In this document: one piece after another, positions 7,718 to 16,316 of the stretch
How the letters are laid out: every line of letters begins with the position of its first letter
Numbering within the stretch: the stretch's first letter is position 1
Source: Bifidobacterium breve
Lineage (GTDB): Bacteria; Actinomycetota; Actinomycetes; Nanopelagicales; Nanopelagicaceae
NCBI GenBank assembly: GCA_945898065.1
Contig: CAMDHH010000005.1
Coordinates: 1 to 56,592, forward strand
Direction of reading: 5' to 3'
Length of the DNA: 56,592 bases
Notes under the pieces: model-generated
The model's input: the letters and a program-made list of their open reading frames with translations, nothing else
Told to the model about the DNA's origin: nothing
Database searches by the model: none
Made by a program: the position numbers and the translations under genes

Positions 7718-8626
7718 GTGCATTCGCCCTCTCCTTCACCTAAAATTAGTAATAACTGGCTCGCTCTCTACATCGCCTTAGGTGTTGTTTGGGGCTGCTC
7801 CTTTATCTTCATAAAATTAGGTTTGGAATTTCTTACACCAGTTGGCGTTGCCTTCGGTCGAGTCTCTTTAGGTGCACTGACATTAGTTTTTTGGGCTCAC
7901 TATAAGAATATTTCCCTACCAACAGATAAAAAGATCTGGGCTCACTTGTGGGTTGTAGCGATGTTGCTCAATGTAATTCCAGGTGTTTTATTCGCTCAAG
8001 CAGAGACACAAGTAACTTCGATTCTCGCAGGAATCATAAATGCTGTAACACCACTCATGACACTACTTGCAATCATGATTGTCTTTCGAGCAGAGAAATT
8101 GAAAAGTTTTCAAGTCATCGGCCTTCTGCTTGGTTTTCTAGGAGTGCTCACTGTTCTCGGAGCATGGAACGGGCTTGGAGCAAATCCAATAAGCGCTGTG
8201 CTCGCTCTTTTATTAGCAGTTACATGTTATGGGTTTTCATTTCCGTATACCCGAAAGTTCGTCCTACCTTATAAATTGAAACCAGAAGCAATGGCTGCAA
8301 CACAAGTTTCTCTTGGCGCAGTCACCTTATTACCTTTCTATCTAATAGATGGGATAGCAAAAGATGAGTATCGCCCGGGACCTGTCTTTGCGATGATTGC
8401 ACTTGGCGTATTTGGAAGTGGCTTTGCCTATATTTGGAATTTTAAGATTATGGAAGCTGCAGGAAGTGCAATTGCGAGCTCTGTTACGTATGTGACTCCG
8501 CTAGTAGCAGTAATAGTTGGAATCATTTTCTTAGGCGAAGGAATTACGTGGAATGAACCCGTTGGTGCACTTGTAGTTTTAGTCGGCGCTGCAATTGGTC
8601 AAGAAAGAATAAAACTTAGTCGATAA
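7718..8626 (+). CDS. EamA/DMT-superfamily transporter
   Basis: 302 residues with about ten membrane segments arranged as two EamA repeats of five. The first opens with WLALYIALGVVWGCSFIFIKLG and the second follows PISAVLALLLAVTCYGFSF. Members of the drug/metabolite transporter family export or import amino acids, nucleotides or other metabolites; the substrate cannot be inferred. The only start compatible with a full first segment is GTG at 7718. CATCAT six bases upstream may act as a weak -10 box; no Shine-Dalgarno is seen. The 87 bases between this gene and the preceding one show a short palindrome (CAACGTTG) but no terminator. Its 3' end overlaps the convergent nickel permease gene by 11 bases. 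Confidence 0.87.
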   Translation: MHSPSPSPKISNNWLALYIALGVVWGCSFIFIKLGLEFLTPVGVAFGRVSLGALTLVFWAHYKNISLPTDKKIWAHLWVVAMLLNVIPGVLFAQAETQVTSILAGIINAVTPLMTLLAIMIVFRAEKLKSFQVIGLLLGFLGVLTVLGAWNGLGANPISAVLALLLAVTCYGFSFPYTRKFVLPYKLKPEAMAATQVSLGAVTLLPFYLIDGIAKDEYRPGPVFAMIALGVFGSGFAYIWNFKIMEAAGSAIASSVTYVTPLVAVIVGIIFLGEGITWNEPVGALVVLVGAAIGQERIKLSR

Positions 8627-9803
8627 CAAATGGTGCGCGAATTGGTCCCAGTTCGATACCTGCTGCTGCATGATCTGTCTTTTCGCCGCGAGAAGCTTGA
8701 GCCGCATGAGCGTTGTCATGCCAGCGTTCTTCAATTTTGCCGTATCGCCAGAGCAATAGAGCAATGGCCCACACAACTACAAATCCTCCAACAATGTAGT
8801 AGCCAGCGCTATTGAGACTGAATGCCAGCGCGATATCCCAAAATCCACCAGAGAGATTGAGTTGGCGTGCAAGAACTTGGCAAAGTTCAAGGCCACCAAC
8901 AAAGAGTGCAACTGCAACAGAGAGTCCAGTAATAATGATGTTGTAATACACCTTACGTACTGGTTTTGAAAATGCCCATCCATATGCAAAGTTCATAAAT
9001 GAACCATCAATCGTATCGAGCAAACTCATTCCGGCTGCAAAGAAGAGCGGCAAAGAAATAATTGCCCACCAAGGTAGCCCTGCAATTACCGAAGATCCTG
9101 CAAGAACGAGTAAACCAATTTCAGTTGCAGTATCGAAACCAAGGCCGAAGAGAATTCCTAGCGGATACATTTTCCAAGATGCATCAATGCGACGAGCGAT
9201 TGGACCAAAGAAGCGCATAAGCAATCCACGAGAGTTCAGATGTTTCTCTAACTCTTCTTCGTTATACATGCCTTTACGCATTTTAATAAAGACACCAACA
9301 ATGGAGAATAAAACAATTAGATTAAGAATCGCAATAAGCATTAAGAATGTTCCGCTGATAGTTAGGCCGATCAACCCGGTGTAATGTTGCAATGATGAAT
9401 TTTCATCTCTGAGTTGTTCGCCTAGCGCTTTAATTCCAAAGTTCAACATTATTGCTAAGAAAAAGACAACTGATGAATGGCCAAGAGAGAAGAAAAAACC
9501 AACAGCAAGTGGTCGCTGACCTTCTGACATTAGTTTACGAGTCGTGTTATCAATTGCACTGATGTGATCAGCATCAAATGCATGGCGCATACCTAATGTG
9601 TATGCAAGTACAGCTGTGCCCCATCCGAAAAGAGAGCCATCACTGAGTTTGTAATTGCCACTTGTTGCTTTCCACATAAGTAGCGCACCAGAAATATGCA
9701 GGAAAGCGATCACGCCAAACATCACAGCCATGCGTCGCCACTCAGCACCTGTAAGGCGGTCGCGCAGAGGCACCTTGGGGACGTTCTTTACAACCGTATT
9801 CAC
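8616..9803 (-). CDS. Nickel/cobalt permease of the NiCoT (HoxN/NixA) family
   Basis: 395 residues, about eight membrane segments. The family signature RHAFDADHISAIDN (HX4DH, His74 to His80) is in the second membrane segment and LGFDTATEIG, the second NiCoT signature, follows in the middle of the protein. NiCoT proteins import Ni2+ and/or Co2+ across the cytoplasmic membrane by secondary transport. The GTG start at 9803 is strongly supported by AAAGGAG six bases upstream; an upstream ATG at 9857 lies in the regulatory region. A Fur-type 7-1-7 palindrome (9821-9835) lies immediately upstream, suggesting repression by a metal sensor. No nickel enzyme is encoded in the window, so the purpose (nickel superoxide dismutase, urease, hydrogenase or B12) is open. 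Confidence 0.92.
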   Translation of the reverse strand: MNTVVKNVPKVPLRDRLTGAEWRRMAVMFGVIAFLHISGALLMWKATSGNYKLSDGSLFGWGTAVLAYTLGMRHAFDADHISAIDNTTRKLMSEGQRPLAVGFFFSLGHSSVVFFLAIMLNFGIKALGEQLRDENSSLQHYTGLIGLTISGTFLMLIAILNLIVLFSIVGVFIKMRKGMYNEEELEKHLNSRGLLMRFFGPIARRIDASWKMYPLGILFGLGFDTATEIGLLVLAGSSVIAGLPWWAIISLPLFFAAGMSLLDTIDGSFMNFAYGWAFSKPVRKVYYNIIITGLSVAVALFVGGLELCQVLARQLNLSGGFWDIALAFSLNSAGYYIVGGFVVVWAIALLLWRYGKIEERWHDNAHAAQASRGEKTDHAAAGIELGPIRAPFVID

Positions 9804-9820
9804 ACAAGCTCCTTTATAGA

Positions 9821-9835
9821 TGCAAATCATTTGCA
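9821..9835 (-). promoter_or_regulatory. Fur-family-type operator upstream of the nickel/cobalt permease
   Basis: TGCAAATCATTTGCA is a perfect 7-1-7 palindrome, the layout of Fur, Zur and Nur boxes. It ends 18 bases before the GTG of the permease and directly abuts TCTATAAAGGAG on the minus strand, which combines a possible -10 (TATAAA) with the ribosome binding site. It also lies 64 bases upstream of the divergent exported protein gene. The regulator is not encoded in the window. Confidence 0.6.
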
Positions 9836-9885
9836 GGTAGAAGGGTAAAGCACCCATTACTAAGCGTCCACTTGAAATACGCCTG

Positions 9886-9891
9886 TATGGT
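9886..9891 (+). promoter_or_regulatory. Possible -10 box of a leaderless gene
   Basis: TATGGT lies seven bases before the ATG at 9899, with no Shine-Dalgarno sequence between. It overlaps an alternative ATG at 9887. Confidence 0.4.
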
Positions 9892-9898
9892 CTCGCCC

Positions 9899-11266
9899 AT
9901 GAGGCGCCTTGTAGTTCTAACGATGCTTCTAGGGCTATTCCCTAGTTATGCGCAGGCCACCACCACATGTAATTGGGATTCAATGCCGGGCTGGGTAGCG
10001 CGCGAAAATAAGAAAGTCGGCTCTAAAAGTTGGGCACAATCCATTCCCGTAAAGATGAGTGCAGATTTTTCCCGACGCAAGGTGGCAGATCGCGTTGAAG
10101 GATATTTTTCAACGACCAGCCTTAGTTGTGGTGTAAGCGCTGAACTCATAATTGTGAATCCACCGAAAAAAATAACTCTCTCAATATTTCGCACTGGCTA
10201 CTACAAAGGTAAAGGCGCTCGCCTTATTTCTAAAGAAGTAATTCGTGGGGATTGGTCATTTACGCCAAGTGAGTCAACACCTCCGGGTCAATACCTGTTT
10301 CGTTTGGATTCTCCGGGAAAGATTTCTTCTTTTGTGCCGCTCATAATCCAAAATCCCGAAGCACCGAGTGAAATCACATTTGTTTCTTCAGTGCTCACTT
10401 GGCAGTCATATAACCAGTGGGGCGGAAAATCACTTTATAAGGGAGAAGATGCCACGAAAGAGACACGAGCAAGTGAGGTTTCTTTTGATCGCCCCTATGA
10501 CGGCGATGGCTCAGGCCAGGTTAGATATATGGAGTTACCACTTTTGAAAATTGTAGAAAAATTGGGGATTGATCTTAGTTATGTAACAGATTTTGATTTA
10601 GATTCCAATAAAGAATTATTGAAAAATACAAATGCAGTGCTCTTTGGTGGACATAGTGAATATTGGACAATTGCAATGCGCGCATCTGTTGAAGAAGCCA
10701 TTGCTGATGGCGTAAATCTCATAGTGCTAGGTGGCAATACGGCATATAACAAAACAACACTCTCATTGGATAGAAGATCAATGTCAGAAATCATTCCTTG
10801 GCGGGATGCAATAGTGAGCGCCCCTGAATCAATCTTTCTTGGATCTCAATTTCTAACACTTGGAATACGGCGAGATTTAGTTATTTCAAATCCGCAACGT
10901 TGGCCCTTTAGTACCTTGAAAAATGTAACAAAAATTGAGGGAATAATGGGATACGAAGTCGATTCCCCGCTCTATTCACCAGGTCCTGGCGTTGAATCAC
11001 TTGGAGCAATGAACATATTGCCGACAGAAAAGCGCAAAATAGCGATGAGTACCTACTATTCGGCGCCGAGTGGCGCGGGGGTGCTCAATATAGGCACCAA
11101 TGGTTGGGTTTGTGCGATTGAGAATCTCTGTCCGTGGGGCTATCGATTTAGCAAAGAAGTTTCGGATGTAATTGCCACCGTAACCCAGGAGATCCTTCGC
11201 AAGGCAGCTACTCCTAAACTGGGAGAAATTCACCCAGCCATAATCGATATTCCCGAGCGTCTCTAA
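9899..11266 (+). CDS. Exported protein with N,N-dimethylformamidase beta-subunit-like domain
   Basis: 455 residues. The signal peptide (RRLVVLTMLLGLFPSYAQA) is followed by a mature protein starting TTTCNWDSMPGW. Residues about 55-155 look like a beta-sandwich (LSIFRTGYYKGKGARLI, PPGQYLFRLD). Then VLTWQSYNQWGGKSLY, SFDRPYDGDGSGQ, YMELPLLKIVEKLGIDLSYV, VLFGGHSEYWT and LIVLGGNTAYNKT match the large C-terminal domain found in dimethylformamidase beta subunits (DMFA2_C), a class I glutamine amidotransferase-like fold. I cannot show that this protein acts on formamides; exported relatives are of unknown function. ATG 9887 is an alternative start. Alone between divergent and downstream genes. Confidence 0.7.
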   Translation: MRRLVVLTMLLGLFPSYAQATTTCNWDSMPGWVARENKKVGSKSWAQSIPVKMSADFSRRKVADRVEGYFSTTSLSCGVSAELIIVNPPKKITLSIFRTGYYKGKGARLISKEVIRGDWSFTPSESTPPGQYLFRLDSPGKISSFVPLIIQNPEAPSEITFVSSVLTWQSYNQWGGKSLYKGEDATKETRASEVSFDRPYDGDGSGQVRYMELPLLKIVEKLGIDLSYVTDFDLDSNKELLKNTNAVLFGGHSEYWTIAMRASVEEAIADGVNLIVLGGNTAYNKTTLSLDRRSMSEIIPWRDAIVSAPESIFLGSQFLTLGIRRDLVISNPQRWPFSTLKNVTKIEGIMGYEVDSPLYSPGPGVESLGAMNILPTEKRKIAMSTYYSAPSGAGVLNIGTNGWVCAIENLCPWGYRFSKEVSDVIATVTQEILRKAATPKLGEIHPAIIDIPERL

Positions 11267-11316
11267 GAATTAGCGTATAGAGTCAAGCGCACAAAGCGCG
11301 GAAACGAGGAGCTGCA

Positions 11317-12255
11317 TTGAGCGAAGACGATGGCATGGAAGAACTCGTAACAGAAGAGATGTTGTGGGATCGAATTCCTGAAGTCGAAGGCGCGGAGCGT
11401 GCAAGCACGTATTACGAATTGAGTGCGCGGATTTATGCGCGTGGACAATATGACGAAGCACTCGCATTAGCTGAAACTGCCTGCGATATTTACGATCAAC
11501 TTGGCGGAGCTGCACCGAGTGAAGGTGTTGCTCAAGCATATTCAGCAATTGGTTACAACCTCAATCAGTTAGAGCGCATGGATGAAGCGGCTACTGCAAT
11601 GAGTAAAGCAGTAAAGATTTTGCGCGAAAATAAATCTCCTATCGCACTTGAACTTGCATGCACGTTGGGTGAGTGGTGGTACACATCCAAGAAATATGAC
11701 GAAGTAATTTCAACAATGAATGAGTGCGCTCAAGAGCACCTTGTTGATGGAAATGAAATTGGCGCAGCAAATGATTTGCACCTCATCGGTTGCGCCCAAC
11801 GCGAATTGAAAAAATATGATGAAGCAGTCGAATCTTTCTTTGAAGCTCGTAGACTTTTCAAGAAAAACAAAGAAGTAATCCATGTGGCCCGCTGTGATCA
11901 AAAAATTGCTTCGTGCCTTATTGAACTTGGCGATGGCGAAAAGGCACTAGAGCGCGCTCGTAAAGCGGTGGATGTATTTGAAACTGCTCACGATCATCGT
12001 CGTGAAACATTTGCCCTCTTTGAATATGGGAAAGCACAGCTCCTTCTTGAGCAGTACGAAGAGGGTCTCAATACCCTAGATCAAGTACTTATGGTTGCGA
12101 CAGAAGATGAGCCAAAAGACTTTGAATTTCTTGTCGATATTGAAACACGTATGGCAAAAGTTATGCGCCTTCAAAATCGCGAAGCAGAAGCAGTTGAAAT
12201 CGAGCGACGATTGAAATCAGTCACTGAAGCGATGGAAGAAGAAAAAGAAGACTGA
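11317..12255 (+). CDS. TPR-repeat protein
   Basis: 312 residues, no signal peptide or membrane segment. Several 34-residue TPR units are visible, for example RIYARGQYDEALALAETACDIY, AIGYNLNQLERMDEAATAMSKA, CAQRELKKYDEAVESFFEARRLF and LIELGDGEKALERARKAVDVF, each with the W/L-x2-L/I/Y...G/A...A...P/Y spacing. The N-terminal 25 residues and the C-terminus are very acidic. It is presumably a cytoplasmic protein-interaction scaffold; no partner is evident. The start is TTG at 11317 with GAGGAG seven bases upstream; it is one of several TTG starts in this genome. Confidence 0.8.
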   Translation: MSEDDGMEELVTEEMLWDRIPEVEGAERASTYYELSARIYARGQYDEALALAETACDIYDQLGGAAPSEGVAQAYSAIGYNLNQLERMDEAATAMSKAVKILRENKSPIALELACTLGEWWYTSKKYDEVISTMNECAQEHLVDGNEIGAANDLHLIGCAQRELKKYDEAVESFFEARRLFKKNKEVIHVARCDQKIASCLIELGDGEKALERARKAVDVFETAHDHRRETFALFEYGKAQLLLEQYEEGLNTLDQVLMVATEDEPKDFEFLVDIETRMAKVMRLQNREAEAVEIERRLKSVTEAMEEEKED

Positions 12256-12302
12256 TCCACAAAACGCGCCAATAACGGTATTTACCTGCAGTTCTGCAAA
12301 AA

Positions 12303-12950
12303 CTATCGCGGCAAGTGTTGCAGTGCCCAGTGATACATAGCGATTGCACCAGCTGCCGATGCATTCATTGAGCGGGTAGAACCATATTGATTTATCTCAT
12401 AGAGAACATCACATACCGCGAGTGCTTCATCACTCATGCCTGCACCCTCTTGTCCGAAGAGTAATACGCAGCTCTCGGGTAATTGCGCGCTCTCTAATTG
12501 CGTCGAACCAGGCATATTGTCGATTCCAATAATCGGAAGATTATTTTCTTTACACCAAGTGCCAAAATCTTCAACAGTTGGGTGATGAACAATTTTTAGG
12601 TATCTATCCGTCACCATTGCACCGCGCTTATTCCAGTCACGCTTACCAACAATATGCACTGCTGCAACATTGAATGCATTTGCTGTTCGCACAACTGAAC
12701 CAATATTGAGATCATGTTGCCAATTCTCAATTGCAATCTGCAATTTATGGCGTTTAGTATCTAAGTCAGCCACTATCGCTTCAACGCTCCAGTAACGATA
12801 TTTGTCCAGAACATTTCTGCGATCACCCTTCAGCAATAACTCAGGATCAAAATGCGCCTCGGTTGGATGTGGCAGTGGATGCGGGCCAACTCCTACGACA
12901 GGGAAAAATTCACCCGGTCCAATAGTTGCTGGAGTGGTAGGAGAATCCAT
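12303..12950 (-). CDS. SpoU/TrmH-family RNA 2'-O-methyltransferase
   Basis: 215 residues. The SPOUT trefoil-knot motifs are present: IENWQHDLNIGSVVRTANAFNVAAVHIVG (motif 1, with the catalytic Asn and Arg), VLLFGQEGAGMSDEAL (motif 2) and INQYGSTRSMNASAAGAIAMYHW (motif 3). The enzyme would use S-adenosylmethionine to methylate a ribose in tRNA or rRNA; the target nucleotide cannot be told. The first 60 residues are a family-specific extension rich in Pro. The start at 12950 is supported by a TAGAGT -10 box exactly six bases upstream. A 47-base gap separates it from the convergent TPR gene and holds no recognisable terminator. Confidence 0.88.
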   Translation of the reverse strand: MDSPTTPATIGPGEFFPVVGVGPHPLPHPTEAHFDPELLLKGDRRNVLDKYRYWSVEAIVADLDTKRHKLQIAIENWQHDLNIGSVVRTANAFNVAAVHIVGKRDWNKRGAMVTDRYLKIVHHPTVEDFGTWCKENNLPIIGIDNMPGSTQLESAQLPESCVLLFGQEGAGMSDEALAVCDVLYEINQYGSTRSMNASAAGAIAMYHWALQHLPR

Positions 12951-12956
12951 AGTGGC

Positions 12957-12962
12957 ACTCTA
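12957..12962 (-). promoter_or_regulatory. -10 box of a leaderless gene
   Basis: TAGAGT on the minus strand lies exactly six bases before the ATG at 12950 of the SpoU methyltransferase gene; the gap GCCACT has no Shine-Dalgarno. Confidence 0.55.
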
Positions 12963-13045
12963 AACTGCAACCATGGAAATCACTAATAATATTTTTAATT
13001 TAGCTGACAAACCCTCAGTTTTCTCGGCTCTTTGGCACTAGTTCT

Positions 13046-14236
13046 TTGAAAAAGAATTTTGTTCGACAATTATCTGCAGGTGTTGCTGTTCTGTTGGTGA
13101 TTTCCGTTGCGCCTGCACAAGCAATACTTTCCCCATCAACGATTCCAGCTGTTTTTAGTGAAATGCTTTTATCTCCGATATTGGCAAATCCATCGATGAT
13201 TTTGATTGATGCCCAGAGCGGGGAAGTTGTTTATGAAAAGAATGCAAACTCACCACGCAAGCCTGCTTCAACCCTAAAAATATTTTCAGCAGCAGCAACC
13301 CTTCGGTATATGGACCCGAATGAAGTTTTTCGCACAAGTGTTTCACTCGGGATAAAACCAAAGACTTTAGTAATCCAAGGCTCTTACGATCCATGGATTA
13401 GTTATGTGCATTACGAAGCTGTAAAGATGAAGAGAACATCACTTCCAAGACTTGCATTCAATACTTTATCTGCAGTCAAAAAAGCAAACAAGGGATCAGC
13501 CCGTGGACTCACAATTGAGTATTCGGAATTGAATTCTCGCGATGTTGCAAACTTTAAGGCATTTTTCAAGAAGCGTGGCTATACACCAATATTCAAACGA
13601 GTAACGAGTTCTGTTGCTCTTGAAAATGCGGGCACAGAAATTGTTTCCTCTTATTCCCTTCCAGTCTCGGAAATATTGGAATATATGATGCTGTGGAGTG
13701 ACAATGTTTTGGCTGATCGACTCGCAAAACTTGCTTCAAAGCGAGCTGGAAATCCATTTAGTGAAGAAGGAATCGCAATTACATTCGCACAAATCCTATT
13801 AGATCTAGGAATTGATCCATCACGAATGATTGTTGCAGATGGCAGCGGGCTCTCACGTGAAAATAGAGTTTCAGCAAAAACGATGGCTGATCTACTTTTC
13901 AAATTACGTAAAGATCCGCAGTATGAAAATCTATACACATCATTACCTGTCGGTGGAGTCTCTGGAACTTTGCGTAATCGATTCCTAACCACAGCCCCGA
14001 GTGCTGTTGGTTTAGTCCATGCAAAAACAGGAACGCTTAATGGAACCGTAAGTTTGGCTGGTTATATTGAATCGGGTGAGCGTGAATATATTTTCGTGAC
14101 CGTAGCCGACAAAATTCCAAGAGGTAATCGAGCAAGTGATAAAGCACGCGCCCTCATGGACCGTATTCTGGGAAGAATTGCAGCTCCTGCTCTTCCTGTA
14201 GTACCTGCAATTGATAGCACAACTGTTACAAGCTAA
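13046..14236 (+). CDS. dacB: D-alanyl-D-alanine carboxypeptidase/endopeptidase (PBP4, S13 family)
   Basis: 396 residues with a signal peptide (LSAGVAVLLVISVAPAQA). The three penicillin-binding active-site motifs are present: Ser75-Thr-Leu-Lys78 (SXXK, nucleophile Ser75), SDN near residue 218 and Lys327-Thr-Gly (KTG). The family trims the terminal D-Ala of peptidoglycan or cleaves cross-links on the outer face of the membrane. It is shorter than E. coli PBP4 (about 477 residues), fitting actinobacterial members with a reduced middle insert. The start is TTG at 13046; no classical ribosome site is visible. In Mycobacterium the dacB homologue lies close to tilS-hpt-ftsH; here tilS follows 6 kb later. 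The last codons overlap the convergent propeller gene by four bases. Confidence 0.9.
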   Translation: MKKNFVRQLSAGVAVLLVISVAPAQAILSPSTIPAVFSEMLLSPILANPSMILIDAQSGEVVYEKNANSPRKPASTLKIFSAAATLRYMDPNEVFRTSVSLGIKPKTLVIQGSYDPWISYVHYEAVKMKRTSLPRLAFNTLSAVKKANKGSARGLTIEYSELNSRDVANFKAFFKKRGYTPIFKRVTSSVALENAGTEIVSSYSLPVSEILEYMMLWSDNVLADRLAKLASKRAGNPFSEEGIAITFAQILLDLGIDPSRMIVADGSGLSRENRVSAKTMADLLFKLRKDPQYENLYTSLPVGGVSGTLRNRFLTTAPSAVGLVHAKTGTLNGTVSLAGYIESGEREYIFVTVADKIPRGNRASDKARALMDRILGRIAAPALPVVPAIDSTTVTS

Positions 14237-15309
14237 ATATTGTCAAAGACTTTAATTGATCCACCGTAACAAGCAACCCACGTACGTGAAGTTGCTGAAT
14301 CGTACGTAACGCCAATTGGCTCATCACACACCTTGATTGTTTGTACGACCTTAAGATCTGATGTTCTCACTTTTGAGACAGTATCGCTTCTAAAATTGAC
14401 AACAAAAAGAGCACTTCCATCTGTGCTAATTGCAAGACTACGTGCAGATTTTCCTGTATTGACTAGCCCACGACTCTTTCCTTGAACTAAATCCCATGCC
14501 TGCACTTTTCCTGCGATATTCATGGTTACATAAAGGGTTTTGTTATCTGGTGATAAAACTATGGCTCGAGGATTACTACCAATGGGAATATGTGAAATTT
14601 CAAATGTATTGAGATCAATCCGATGGATTCGGTTTCCGCCCATTTCGGCCACGTAGGCGATAGCGCTATCACTGGTGACGGCAATTCCTCTTGGGTATCT
14701 TCCGATTTTTATAGTTTTAACAGTTTTTTGACTCTCCACTGAAATTATATTTACCGTATAGGAGCACCAGTTAGATACGAGGATGTATTTATTATCAGGA
14801 GTTACCTGTACAACTTTTGGAACTGAGCCAACAGGGTAAATCGCATCAATTTTATTTGTTTCAAGATCAACACGAGAGAGAAAGCTCTTGTCGTAACCAC
14901 TCGCTGGGCTGCATGTGTCGTGGCCCTCCTTATTGAAGCCTTTTCCATACATTGCATAGTTAGTAAAATAAAGATATTTACCATCGGGTGAAAAAGCACC
15001 TTCAACGGGAGAGCCACGATAATTTCCTGAATATTGGGAATAACCAAATTTCGAAAGAGAGACAGAATCTGGAATCGTTGATACCAGTTCCATAGTTTCG
15101 GAATTATAGAGAGTTACAGAGTGGCGATACATCATGTTATGCGCGCTCACCAAACCCGTTGCTGAAGATTGAACAGATTTTGGAGAAATATCTCCAGTAA
15201 TTGTTGTCACAAGAACTAAACGCGTTGAATCACTAGAGACTTCATCGGCGCTACTTGCAGTGATACCAAGTAAGCAGATAGTTATTGATACAAGTATCCG
15301 AACCAGCAT
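14233..15309 (-). CDS. Exported YVTN-type seven-bladed beta-propeller protein
   Basis: 358 residues with a signal peptide (LVRILVSITICLLGITASSA). The rest consists of about 40-residue blades with the pattern VAVTPDNKYILVSNWCSYTVNIISVES, ITSDSAIAYVAEMGGNRIHRIDL and LSPDNKTLYVTMNIAGKVQAWDL, typical of YVTN/YncE propellers. Such proteins are periplasmic or surface binding modules; no catalytic residues can be named. A few Cys residues may form disulfides. Transcribed alone from a leaderless promoter (TAGAGT six bases before the ATG). The 137 bases between it and ctaB hold both promoters but no RNA structure I can support. Confidence 0.85.
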   Translation of the reverse strand: MLVRILVSITICLLGITASSADEVSSDSTRLVLVTTITGDISPKSVQSSATGLVSAHNMMYRHSVTLYNSETMELVSTIPDSVSLSKFGYSQYSGNYRGSPVEGAFSPDGKYLYFTNYAMYGKGFNKEGHDTCSPASGYDKSFLSRVDLETNKIDAIYPVGSVPKVVQVTPDNKYILVSNWCSYTVNIISVESQKTVKTIKIGRYPRGIAVTSDSAIAYVAEMGGNRIHRIDLNTFEISHIPIGSNPRAIVLSPDNKTLYVTMNIAGKVQAWDLVQGKSRGLVNTGKSARSLAISTDGSALFVVNFRSDTVSKVRTSDLKVVQTIKVCDEPIGVTYDSATSRTWVACYGGSIKVFDNI

Positions 15310-15315
15310 TGTCCA

Positions 15316-15321
15316 ACTCTA
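15316..15321 (-). promoter_or_regulatory. -10 box of a leaderless gene
   Basis: TAGAGT on the minus strand lies exactly six bases before the ATG at 15309 of the propeller gene, with the gap TGGACA and no Shine-Dalgarno. Confidence 0.55.
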
Positions 15322-15446
15322 ATGCTTAGGCTTTAGTCGCGTTCCTCACCTTCGCCCTTTTTTGGTGTTATTAGCTCAGAAAGATAAAGTGGAAGCCTAT
15401 GAAAAACCACAGAGCAGTATTCAAGTTTGCTGAGTAATCTTTCCAA

Positions 15447-16316
15447 GTGAGCTCAACCATGCGCGGATATATAGATCTGATGAAACTTCGGGTCGTTGAA
15501 CTTCTTTTGATTTCAACGCTTCCAGCAATGGTTTTGGCAAATAAAGGGCTTCCACCATTTGGGTTAACAATTGCAACTATCTTTGCAGGAACACTCGCTG
15601 CAGGAAGCGCGAATGCTTTCAATATGGTTATTGAAAGTGAATCTGATGCACTTATGGCTCGCACTTCTAAGCGTCCACTTGTCACAGGTGTAATTTCAAG
15701 GTCACAGGCAACTACTTTTGCAACAGCTATAGGGGTTTTGTCCTTAGTAATTTTTTGGTTCTTCACAACACCAATGGCAACGCTGATGACACTTATTGCA
15801 ATACTTTTTTATGTTCTCGTTTACACAATAGGTCTTAAGCGACGCACTAATCAAAATATTGTCTGGGGTGGTGCAGCTGGCTGTATGCCTGTCTTTATTG
15901 GTTGGGCAGCAGTAACAAATTCTCTCTCGTGGGCTGCAGTTGCATTCTTTATGGTGATCTTTTTTTGGACACCACCGCATTTTTGGGCTCTTGCAATCAA
16001 ATATAAAGATGAATACACCGCAGCCGGAATTCCAATGTTGCCATCAGTTGCAACACGTGGTCGTGTTCAAAAGGAGATGTGGTTTCACACTATTGCCATG
16101 ATGCTTTCATCTATGTGGCTTGTCTTCGCAGCAGGGCTTCCCCTTTGGGTAATGCTTACAACGATTGGTCTTGGATTAGTTTTCGCTCACGAACTCCTAG
16201 CGCTCAAAGAGAATTCACCTGATTACAACAAAGTTGCAGGAAAGATCTTTCAATGGTCTATTACGTATTTGAGTTTATTGTCGGGCTTATTAGTTGTAGC
16301 CCAACTTCTTAACTAA
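15447..16316 (+). CDS. ctaB: Protoheme IX farnesyltransferase
   Basis: 289 residues, about nine membrane segments. Converts heme b to heme O for the aa3/bo-type terminal oxidase by adding a farnesyl group. The UbiA-superfamily first aspartate-rich region is NMVIESESDALMARTSKRPLVTG, and the second loop includes KYKDEYTAAGIPMLPSV. FFWTPPHFWALAI is a hallmark of CtaB. The start is given as GTG at 15447; ATG 15459 is a reasonable alternative because neither has a strong Shine-Dalgarno. The gene usually neighbours ctaA or transketolase in actinobacteria; here it is isolated. Its 3' end overlaps the convergent metZ gene by 8 bases. Confidence 0.93.
   Translation: MSSTMRGYIDLMKLRVVELLLISTLPAMVLANKGLPPFGLTIATIFAGTLAAGSANAFNMVIESESDALMARTSKRPLVTGVISRSQATTFATAIGVLSLVIFWFFTTPMATLMTLIAILFYVLVYTIGLKRRTNQNIVWGGAAGCMPVFIGWAAVTNSLSWAAVAFFMVIFFWTPPHFWALAIKYKDEYTAAGIPMLPSVATRGRVQKEMWFHTIAMMLSSMWLVFAAGLPLWVMLTTIGLGLVFAHELLALKENSPDYNKVAGKIFQWSITYLSLLSGLLVVAQLLN

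Noticed and set aside
12973-13041. 22-codon plus-strand frame starting ATG GAA ATC before dacB
   Set aside because: No ribosome site, no similarity I recognise; it occupies the promoter region of the methyltransferase gene.
15371-15766. 131-codon minus-strand frame over the start of ctaB
   Set aside because: Shadow of ctaB on the other strand; low complexity and no family match.
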